DNA of 64,000 bases from NCBI GenBank assembly GCA_016801845.1, contig CM028912.1, forward strand, positions 24,530,186 to 24,594,185, read 5' to 3'. Shown piece by piece: positions 48,401-60,500 of the stretch (within the stretch, counting starts at the first letter, position 1; every line of letters begins with the position of its first letter). The notes under the pieces were generated by a model. That model saw only the letters and a program-made list of their open reading frames with translations, had not been told where the DNA came from and did no database searches. This DNA comes from Polydactylus sextarius (taxonomy: Eukaryota > Chordata > Actinopteri > Polynemidae). The position numbers were made by a program, and so were the translations under genes.

Positions 48401-51400
48401 CGGTAGCAGAGTCAGTGTGTGTGCCCTGTCTTTATGCTTTGCATCTCACTTGCTTATTTTTGTTTTTTTTTTTTTTTTAATTTTGAATTTCTTAATGAAA
48501 AGAAACAATAACCACTTAACTATTTACTTCTAGAGATTTTTATGCGAACTGCAAAACGGCAAAATTGAGACTTATAAACGTGATTTTGCCCATGATTTTG
48601 TAGCTAAGTATTATTCATGTTGTTGCATGTCCTTTCCACTAGATGTTCAGTGAAGGATACTCAGAGTACCAATGGTTTATGTTTGGTTCATGTGGACAGC
48701 ACTCATGACTGAGCTGCTTTAGATTTGTATTCATAAAGCCTGAGTAAACTATAATCCTACAATAATAAAATATGTCATAATTACAACTACTGGGTATTGT
48801 TTAAAAACATGCAAACAGTATCAGGATCAGAAAATCAAACCAGAAATCAGAAAACTGTATTAAGAGAACTGTCATAAGAGAAAATCTTCAGATGCTTGAC
48901 ACACTGACATTATTTTTTTTTAAAAATCAGTTAATAAAATTTGTGACTAAATGTTGAGACATTGTTCAACAATCGACGGCGCCTATGGAATTTGCTCGAC
49001 GCCATAAAAATTAAATAGTGAAGTTCTGTGCCAAGCTCCAGCTATAATGATGCAAAATATCTTGTTATAACCTGAAAATACCCTGTAAATATAAAATGAG
49101 AAGAATCAAGCTGTAAAATCTGTACAATCTGTAAAGCAGACAAATTTAACGTCATGCAATTTTCTTTAAAGTCATGTAAATGAAAACTGATCCTGAGACA
49201 AACAGCATTTGTACATACAGTATAATATTAACACTATTATAAATGATGAGGTGCTGGTACCTGGTCCCTCGGCCTTGACAATGGCCTCAGGTGAGATGCA
49301 GACTCCACGGTCATACAGTGGCAGCTCGCTGCAGGCCAGGCTGTCAGGCCAGCTGTGGTTGTAACGCTTCATCACCGGCTCGCAGCCGTACTTTGCCCGC
49401 TCGCACACTGCTTTGCATGGCTTGATGGGCTCATGCTGGAAGTCAATGGTGCAGATGGGAGCGTACATAGCGCACAGGAAGAAGAGCAAATCTGGACTGC
49501 AGCCGGTACCTGGACACAGACAGGTGAAGGTTTCTGTCAGCAACCACAAAGTTCTTCAGCAGTTGATCTGAACAATACTATAATACAAGAAGATAATACT
49601 GTATGAACTGCTGTATGCACCCAGAAAGCAAAGCTTCACTGGAACCAATATGTATATATAATGTATATAATGTATGTATAACCAATATGACCTTGTTGGA
49701 GGTTTTCTGTGTATTTAAATGTTTTCTTTTAAATGGTTTTACTACTTTTACTCCTCACTAACTCCTGCATGTGAAACTCTACTGACTCAGTTTCACATGC
49801 AGAATTGGAACCAGACAGTTCACACAGGGCAGACGACAGACCTAATGTTTGACTGCTCGGCTTCGCAATGAAGTCATAGAAATATTCTGAATTTGTGACA
49901 ATACTACCTCCTGGTTTCTGGCCTCAAATATTTTATGAGGACATTTTGTCTGGTTAAAATCTAAAAATAACCTTTCCACTCTCTCTCTCTACTTTCTCTC
50001 CTCTCAGCTGAGCCACTGTGATGTTCAGTCAACACCTAAAAAGTACCCCTTTAATGGTCCAGTATGTTTCTTGAGATGTCTTCCTAGCTGATGAGATTAT
50101 ACACAAACTTAAATTTCATTCTGCTTCACACACAATATTTAACTACAAAACTCAGCCTAGGTCTAAGAGCAGAGAAAACACTAACATCCAGGAGTGTCCT
50201 GCTCAATGTTACAAGCAATTGCCTAACTCGCTGACACATTGCATCACAAAAATAAACACTTTTGCCACAATTTCAGTATTCTAATGATATGCGCAGTTTT
50301 AGAGCAGTTATTGATGGGAGAAGAAAGAGAACATTGAATTACAAAGTTCACATGGACATTACAACGTGAAGTACAAGAAATTGGTTGTAACGGAGCGCAA
50401 ACGTTGAACAAAGACAGTGTAAATTGAATTAGTGGAAGACTGAGATTAGTTAGATACTTAGATACTGGGCATGAAAATAGCAAAACTAAGACTGAATAAG
50501 ATTTAGAGATTCAGTGATACAGTGTGCTGTGTTTTCATATATAATTTGCCTTGGTGCGCTCAGTGGTTATGTTGTTATTAATGTTCAAAAAAATGAATAG
50601 TAGCTTAACAAAGACATTGAGAGCCTTGGAGACAGCTGGTTGGCCCGAGAGAGCTAGAGGACAAAATTTGGCTCTGTAAACCTTTCAAACTACTGCTTTT
50701 TATTCAAAAGCCAAAAGTTATATCACCAAATTTTGTCATCATCAAAACTACAAGAGCTTATTGAACACAATGATCTAATTTGTTTGTTCCTAGAGACACA
50801 AATGTGGAAATTACAGCAAGTTAGAAAAAGAGTAGTTTCTGCTTTTCTCAGTCAATGGGGCGGTTGAGCAGTACTCTATTCACTTAGACCCATATAATTA
50901 AAAAAATTGGAAGTCCTATTGTTTAGGTAGGCACGTTGTGTTAAAGAGGACAAGTGTGACTACAAAATTATATGCGTACAGTGAAATTTATGGTTTTGAG
51001 GAGCATGCAAAGAAAAAAATTCTTCCATTCTTTCATTCCATTAAAAACTCCAGAAACTTTCCAAAATTGCTCATGATCATTGAATGATGAGTGATCAAAA
51101 ACTAGACAACCTATCAAAAAGTTGAACACCACATCAACAGACCACACTTGTGTCTACATTACAAGTTTGATCTCTAGTTTGCATCTCTAGCTGAAAGTAA
51201 GCCAGAGCGTAGATGTAAATTTGCAAGTTTTTTTTTACCTGGTCCTATTCATTTTCTATTCATTTTCTGCATGTTTTGAATTTGTCTGTGTGTGCTCAAT
51301 GATATTTTTTATTACAAATCAAAAAATGATATGGAAGAATAAAAAAGAAGAAACTTGCACTCGCACTGAACAGAGTGCAATTCTTTATGCTTCATACAAA

Positions 51401-54400
51401 CTCTAGCAGAGTGGTCAGTGCTCAGTACTGTATCACTATTAAATAAAACAATGAATCCCAGTTTTTTAAAACTGAAATTATTCAAAATATGATTAATCTC
51501 ATCAGCAGATAAGGAACAGGTCCAAACTGCTAACATCATAATGTTAACATGTGCACACCAGTGACTGTTTATAGTTGGACTTCTGTTTCCTTGATCTTGT
51601 GCTGGTAACGTCATTTGGAGTCTGATTCAGAGTCTGCACAGATGTGATCAGGAAGTGAAGTCTTGGTAATGCCTTGGTAAGCCACAATGATGCAATCACT
51701 TGACCAATCAGGAGTCAGTTACACCTGTCAATCATGAGCTCTTAGCTCGTCTCTATAGCATTAGATAACTATTTAAAACCAAATTGCCCAGGGTATTTCC
51801 TCACCTCTCGCCCATAGCTGGAACAGACCACCGCTGTGACTGGTGGTAAGTAGACTGTCACATTTCAAAGGCTCTATCAGTTACAGCTGACAAATCCAGC
51901 TTCTTTTCCTAAGCAGTCAGGGTTGACATCAGCAAGACGTCTGAGCTGCATCCTTTGGAGGACCCAAAGATGTAGTTCAAGTTCAAGTTCAAGAGGTCCT
52001 TCCAGGTCTTCCTTTGGCACACAGCTCATGATTACCAACTCAGTGTAATGTGCTATCATGCTAATGTTTGCTAATTCACATACACCTGGATGGACCCACA
52101 ACCAATCACAGCAATGTGACATTATGCACAGGAGCAGAAAACTAAATGTCACTTAGCTAACACTAAGTGACAATGTAAAGGCAGCTCTTTACTTTTTTAG
52201 AGAAAGTATTTAGTTCAGTTCACTTAACATGGTTGCAACAACTGTTATGGCATTCCTCCATATCAGTGGCAGCCATCTTGATTAACAAAGATGCTTTGCC
52301 AACACTTGTCTATTAATAACTGTATCAAATCCCAACTAACCATCTTCTACCCCTTTATCCCGTACTCAGGGGCCTGGAGCCTATCCCAGCTGCTTAAGGG
52401 CGAAGGCAGGGTACATCCTGGACGGTCGTCAGCTTGTCGCAGGGCCACACATAGACGAACAAAACTTATAGACGAACAACCATTCGTACTCACATCCATA
52501 CCTAGGGGCAATTTAGTATGCTCAATTCACCTATCCCCAATGTTGCATGTTTTTGGCTGTGGGAGGAAACCGGAGCTCCCGGAGGAAACCCACCCAGACA
52601 TGGGGAGAACATGCAAACTCCACACAGAAAGACCCTGCGCCTGACCCGGGGTTAGCGCTGTTGCCTCACAGCAAGAAGGTCCTGGGATGACTCCCAGCAA
52701 GAGCTGTGAGGCAACAGCGCTAACCCCTGTGCCGCCGTGCTGCGTATCAAACCCAATGAACTCTTAATTGCTCTGGTTTTGAGTCTAAGATAGCCAGAGA
52801 CAATTTATCACACAATTTATCCCAAGGAACCCTTCTTCAACAACTGGTAAGACCTTTCAATAAAACCTCAACCAGGAATCTCATAGCAATGGTACATGAA
52901 CAGTCAGATCTCCAAAGTCATCAAGATTCATCCTATAAGAAGCATGAATGTCCAAACAAAATATTGGACCAACTGATTTTGTATCCTTGAAGTGTCTAAT
53001 CCAATGCAAAGCAAATTTACAAAAAGCCAAAATAAAATCTAATGCCCAAAACAAAAAAAAAAAAAAAAAAGCCAAACACAAAACATGGCTGAGATGACAA
53101 GACAAGATGACAAGCTGATTCTGTGATATATTCTATACAATAGACATAGGTAGAAGGCAGGGTAGATGGATTTGCTCTGTTTAATAAAAGTAACTCCAAA
53201 CATTCAATTGACATCCCATCTCCTTTAAGTAATCTGGACCAGAGTGCAATTCTTTATGTTTCATACAAACTCTAGCAGACAAACAACATGTTGTCGAATC
53301 AAATCTTAAGTCTGTTCTCAATGTCCATGTTTAATTGTCCACTGAACACTTTACAAAATGGATCTCTTGTACTGTACTCTTGGACCACACAAACCTCCTG
53401 TTCATCAATTAGCTCTATATCTTTATTAAAAAGAGGAATGTGGTGAACAATGACTCTGCTGGAGCTAAAAACAGATTTACTGCTAACAGTAAAACAGTTT
53501 GATTCACTACTGATGAAATGGAAGTGTGCAATGTTTTTTCTCTAAAAACAAAAATCTTCCAACTAGAGACGTGGTCAAGTATCACCAGTTTACATACTGA
53601 GATAATGTATGTACAGAGCGTGAAGCTTTGCAGGGCGGTGTTGTTGGCTTGACTTATCAGGAACACTTCCTGATATTCGTTATCGGAAAGTATGCGAAGG
53701 AGAAATACAGAGCTGAAGACCACACTGGTCAACATAGCTGGATTTATTTACTCAATCCACAAAACTCACTCAACATTATTTTTGATTTTTCCTTAAACTA
53801 AACTTCACTGTCTCAGGTGTAGGCAGAAATCTCAGACATGCAGATCGGCACAGTTAGATAGAACCAGAGGGAGGGGAGAAAATATGCCTCTTCATAATTT
53901 GGGTGAACTTTTAACATGGAGGCCAGTTTGTGTTTAATGATCGGCTGCATCAAACTGAGTTTATTTTATTACCTTCTGGACTGGAATAAAACCATAAAAT
54001 GAAGGTTTGGCTGTAGAGCAGCTGGATGAACCGACCCTCCAGTATAATGAACATTTAGACAGTAAAACCACCTCAGTCCAACAAAGCGAACAAGAAAACA
54101 CCCGCAACATTAATTTTTACTGAATCCACCTTTAACCTTTTAAACTTTTGATTTTAACCACAAATATACACGCTGAGAATCGTTGGTCACGCTAACAGCG
54201 TCTGTCAGTCGCTCCAGACTCAAATACCTCTACAACCATTAGATGGGCTGATGTGATATTTTGTTCAGATGTCTGTGGTTCCCAGAAAATGAAGAATCCA
54301 TTTAGTTTTGGTTTACTCTTTTTCCTCTAATGCCACGAGCAGGTTGTTTTAAAGTTAAACTATGTGACTTTCCATGTTGAGGCCTTATCACTAGTATCTT

Positions 54401-54480
54401 TTTTTCTAACAGTGGTATGTTATACTTTGCTTATGTATAATGAGTAATTATTAGCTCTTGACACATGCATGTCTCTGTTT

Positions 54481-54519
<39 letters not shown>

Positions 54520-57500
54520 TTCTGATCAGGTGGAGAACTGGAGAACTGGGACCAAGCTCACTGAGACTGTAGACCAGAACCAAGACACCACGACTATTAA
54601 TAAATGATCTGGGATCAGTTCAGACTCACTGAGACCCGAGCCAGGGTTTTAGGAGCAGCACAGGATGTCCTCTTATCCTTGCATCTGTATCGGAGCAACA
54701 TAGAAAAAACTTAAAAGAATGTACATTTACAACTGCATAACTTTAGTTTGTGATTAAAGAAAGCCTGCTGATGATGTAAACATTGACATCATACTCATCT
54801 GTCCTTGGCCATTGGTGCTAATTAGTAAGCGCTAGCATTCTAATGCACACGTCAAGATGGTAATCATTGACATTTATACACTTTCCCAGCATGCCACTGA
54901 TTTAGTTGAAACCACTGCTGTGCCTGAGTGCAGCCTGGCTCACCCGCTGTAGCTCGGCTGTAGACGCTCAGTCTTGTTTTATAAACACACTGTAACCTCC
55001 CAAAATCCCACAACTTTATTCCAGTTCCAAGTTGATGTTCTCAGTGGAGAGCCGCTCAAGATTTACAGCCAAACAAAACCATACGGAGGAAAAAGTTCAA
55101 TGTCACGGCTGATTAAAGGAAAATTTTTTTTTTTCCAACCTTTGTCATTTTGGGTTTGTTTTATCCATTATTTCTGACAACATCACCTCTGATAACATTT
55201 TTCTTTCCAGGAGTTCTGCTGCCAAATCGACATCAGCTGTTTTAGATCCAAAGGGAGCCTTTAAAATCACTGATGTGGAGGAATAAAAACCTGAACCTTT
55301 GTGTGCAGTCATTAGGAGGGTTATAAGAAAATCTACATTAGATATGATTAGGTCTCTTTTTCCTTTTTAGCTGCAACAAAACTGGAGGAGGAAGTGCTTA
55401 AGAGACGATAAAGAATTGTGACAGTATGAAATGAGTGAAACTGCTGTCACTTCTGGGAATCATTAGATTGTGTGGCAGGTTTTCATACACTATGTTAACA
55501 ATACAGATGCATTTAACCTTTTTTCATTCAGTTATGTTTAAGGTGGTTAAATGGGAGCTTCTTACCTTCTGCATTGACCTGACCTGAGTTTGTTAGAGCT
55601 TTAGTGGTGGGGAAGAATGTTATTCCTGTGGTTTCAGAAACAAGGGAGTTGTTCTCGGACATTCTTAATGTTCAGGAGATCCTCTGAACTCAGTGCCCCT
55701 CCTGCTAAAAGCTCAGTATCTGAAGTTGGCCTTGGAACTCAGAATGAACCGTCTGCACATTTGTTTTTCACTTTTGTTCTCTTAGAAGAAATATTTCAGC
55801 AAACAGCTGAAGTGTAAACTGCCCAAGGTGCAAACCACTCTCACAGCAGTTTGGAAAACAAAAGAGAAATAATTTTGCTTTGTACCTTATTAATATGTTT
55901 TCATTATGTGCTACTTTACTTATACTCCACAGTTAAATGTACTTTTTACTCCGTCACATTTATTTGATACACTTTTTTTAAATTAAGAAACAATACAACT
56001 TACCCACTCTCATAGCAGTTTCTTAAATAGTCACCAACAGTAATCTGTTGATGTGTGTATAGACACAATCTGTCCAGTTTTTCTGGAGATGAATGTATTT
56101 CGATTTGCAATCCACTCACAGTGGTTTGTGAAATATTCACAAGCTATGATGTGGTAATGTATAGATTATGTTTTTACATTAAATAAACGCTCACATTCAT
56201 TCATGTACATGCACATTTCCTGCCTCGTGACAGTAAAATATCAGTGTGATGTGAATGTTATTATTCTGTTTAGACTCTTATCACTCCTTGTGACAGCCGG
56301 AGAGAGAGAGAGATCAAACAAAGAGAAAGTTCACAGGGACCTAATAAACAAGCTTTTTATTTTAATCAACCCAAATCCACTCGGTTTCGCTGACTGCCAC
56401 TGAAGAGCTTTTGTGGAGAAATTAAAATCCCTGAATGTTTTTTTTTTTTGTTTTTTTTTAATTATTATTATTATTATTTCTGCCTGAAGAATAAATGAAC
56501 TGAATCTTTTCCAAAATAAATATAATTAATTGATTTAAAAAAATGATGGTCCTGTGTATTATAATTGAAAATGTGCTTCTTTTATTTGTTGGAAAATGTT
56601 TGTGGATTGTTAATTTTGTAGACTTAATTTTTAACTGAGAAAATAATCAGCTTTTCAGATAATCAATTTTGAAAATAATTATTAGTGGCCCTGACACAGT
56701 CAGTACCATGTAGGTTTAGAGTACATTAACTTTGTGAGGCCACTATCAGTGAGTCAAACAGACCAATGTCTCATGGTTTTCATGGGTTCTGGTATATGAC
56801 CCAGTATGTTGGTGTAACAAAGATGCAAATTGGGTACAATTTTAAAAGATTTTTCTTGTGTACATAGTGCAAAGTTCTTCACTATTTCAGTACAGAGCCA
56901 TGTCAAAAAATAAAAATCCTGGCAGCAGTTTTTCTTGGGAAACTGGAATTATTTCTGCAACAATGACTAAGAAATACCAGCATCTCAGTTCCTACTATTA
57001 AAATCATGTAAGTCTTTCTGGTCAGCTGGACAGTTCATGATGGAAGTAATTATATTTGTTTAATATTTGTGGTCATAATTTGTCAGTGTAGTCTGTTTGA
57101 ATTTAATAGTCTTCCTGTAACTAATGACTTGGTATCTACAGTCAACCCACACACAACCATAATACATCCCAGACCAGGACTGTAGTCAGACCAGAAAGCA
57201 ACAGTGGACTGTAACGCTGACCAGCTAAGCTGCTTCATCCCTGACCGTTGCCACAGCAGCCAGATTTTTCTCTTTTTTTAAATAAACCTAATCAGACTGA
57301 CAGTTCCCACAAAAATGTTTCCATGATCACTGAGTGAACTGATGGCTTTAAGGTTTCCTGCTGCTCATTCTGAAGGGTTCAGACCATATCTAGTTCTGCT
57401 CCGTGGCACTGTGAACCCACCTTGTGCCAAGAGGGTTTCCCCACATACCTACTGGAAAACAGCTGCAGATAAGTATCACTCGCATATTTCTGCAGCACTT

Positions 57501-60500
57501 TCAATCACCCATAAACTAAGCAGGTCGTACTAATTGTACATTTTTTGCCAAATAAGTATTATTTAAGCTGTAAGACCCTGTTATCCCTTGTTTACTGGGA
57601 CATGCCTACAGCACCACCATCTTGGAACAGGGCTATCAGAGGCAGCGGTGCGTAAACATCTATGAAGTAAAGAGTACTCCTCCATCTAGTAGACACATCA
57701 TTCCTCTATAGATGTAATTCACTGTAGGAGCGAGTGACTCTGTTCCAAGATGGTTGCCCTGTAGGCATGTCGCTCTAGTCAGCAGAAGTCAATAAGGTGT
57801 CTGTCTATGACACAGACCACCCCCATCTACAGAGCTGCCTCTTTGTATCACTTTCTTAGAATCAATGCTGTGACCTCCTTCACCGTCATCATGTTTGTTA
57901 TTGTTTGAAACTTTCGTCAGAGTTCAGAACTCTATACTCAGCTCTTCCCTCTAGTGGATGTGTTCATGGGCGTCACACCCATGGGGGATGGGGGTGTTTC
58001 GACACTCCCACAATTAGCCAGGTGATTTCACCCTCCCCACACACATACATTTTCCAAAGGTAACCCCGTTTGCCCATCCTCGCAGTGCACCAAATTGAAC
58101 AGACATTCACCCAATCACAGACTGTTGTCCGCAACCCGGCCAGTTACATGCCAGTTGGAGCTTCATTCCCCGACACTGAACAACACTGACATACAAGAGA
58201 GAGGAGCCAGAGATGCCAAAAAGTAAGAGACAGCAGAAAAAAAGTCAATTTTCTGCTGTCTCTTACTTTCAGTAAGTCAAGTTGTCATGTAAGTGAATGC
58301 CAAGTATATATATTCATATACATACATCTCAGTGGCAACTGCTGGTCGTTCAAACAGAGGAAGTTCACTTTAGGTGTACATTATAAAATGTGTCCTATTG
58401 CAGCCTGACAGTTACTAATAAAAATAAAGTTTAATTGAGACTGCATGCTAGCATGCTAACTAGCAGGCTATAGTTTCCCTTTACAACTTGACTAGGAGAT
58501 ACAGTACTGTTTGTTGGTCACTGAAGCACTGCTGGGGCAATAACTCTGCCTCTATACATTTTATGTGTTCTTAAATACTTTGTACACATTCCTGTATTTT
58601 CTTATTATATATGCACAATGAAAATGAGAGATAAATATGTATGGTCCTTACAGCACTGCTAAAACACAACATTGGTGCCTATAACTTTTACACAGTACTG
58701 TATGATATGATTATGAACAAACTAACAAAACTTAAACAACAAACTCAGTAACTTTAAGGTAATTAGTATGTTTTATTTACAGCGTAAAATGTACAAAGTG
58801 TAAAATTAGCTATCTAAAAAACAAGCACTAGACACACTGCACGTTCTTTTACGACTACTCTGCGAGGGACTGAATTCTACTTTGCTCCAATGCCGATGTT
58901 TGTTTCCAAATCCCTGCCAGTCAAAAGGGGTTCAGCCTCAGTTCCACCAATCATCAATGTTGAAGTCTGTCCAGCCCCCTGCTCCATTTACCCCCAGTGA
59001 AGCTGAGCTTCGAAGGGAATGGTGGTTTTCAGCATTTATCCAATCACCACCTGGCTTCGCTGCATTAAAAAAAAAGCATCACATAGAAACCCATAGAAGC
59101 TCAGCATCAGTGGGGTTTCATACACAGTGCTGCGCATTCACAATCATTGGAAAATCGCGTCGGACAAACGGAGTGAAAAAGACTTAGTCATGACGTTAAA
59201 CACATTCTAGGATGCTTTTAGCTTTAACATAATGTCGATCCCAATTTAATGTAAATTCAACAGTGCATATTTGACCATTTATTGTAAGAAATGTTAGAGG
59301 ATGTTTGGCTTCCATCATTGTCTCAGAGCAATCGCTCCAACCTGTATATAATACATATACATTACTCTTGTAGTCCCAGGGTAGGTGAACATGAACAATA
59401 AAATCAATTGTCTCCACTTCAGATGCACAACCCATGAAAACCTGTACAGAAGAGAATATAGCCCATAGATCCAGAGAATAAACATCGTTAGGATCCTTTA
59501 GTTCCATTGTAACATTACCAGTTTCATAGTTATGACTCTTTAAAGGTGACAGAGAATCAAAAAGCGTTTCTACCTGGTCTTTGTTGAAGAACGGTCATCC
59601 ACCCACATTCAGGAACATGTGAAAAGTGCTAGAAATTCTGAACATCTCCTTTTCATAGAAATTCCTCTTTTAGAAATGTTCACTAGAAAATGGGTCAGTT
59701 TCAAAAATGGTTGTTTGTGACGTAAAATGTATTTATTTGAAGCTGGCAAAGTTATATTCATTTGAGTGGCAGTGAAGGAGCCAATCAGTGTCAAGTGCTT
59801 GCATTTCATAATGAGGTTGCCAGTTAAGCCAAGATGCCAAATAGGTGCAAAACCACGTGTTTAAAACCCTCACCCTAAAATATCTTTCTGAGAGGTTTTT
59901 AGGAAGCTTCTGAGGCGTTACACATCCAACCAACATTTTATTGTGTATATGTCAGATCACAGAACAAAGATCAAAACCTCGTTCAGCCATTCTCTGTCAC
60001 CTTTAAAATGGATTGAGTTTGAGTGGTTCCCCTGTGAACTCCACATGTTTTGGTGTTTCAACAACACACTGAGCTGAGTGTTGGTTTGGCAGATTTAAAG
60101 ACATCCTGTGGAGTTTTCTCACAAACTGAGCTGTGTTTACATTCACTGTGTGTCTGCTTGACTTCTAACACTAACAGCTGACACCCCCTAATAGCGTTTC
60201 CTTCCTTATGAAACATCTGCAGAGCCAAGTTTGAAGTATCTAAAGTGCTTACATCGATCAGCAAACCAACTGCTCTCCAACTGTAACAGTCACTTTACAT
60301 TTCTCTTCAGCTCAACTGATTGAAAAAAGATGAAGTCACATTGGTCGAATATCAAGAAATATTCCTATGGTCTGATCACTTTTATGGATCTCCTGCTGAT
60401 TATTTTGCTGATTCACCCTTTGCTTTATTAAATGTTGGAAAACTGTGAAATCACAACTTGATGTAGTAAAGAATCAAATCTGAGGAGCTGCACCTACAAA

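Noticed and set aside
59196..59507. 103-codon open frame on minus strand
   Set aside because: It overlaps the end of the dispersed repeat at 58753-59335 and unique intron sequence, and has no recognisable domain or splice context.
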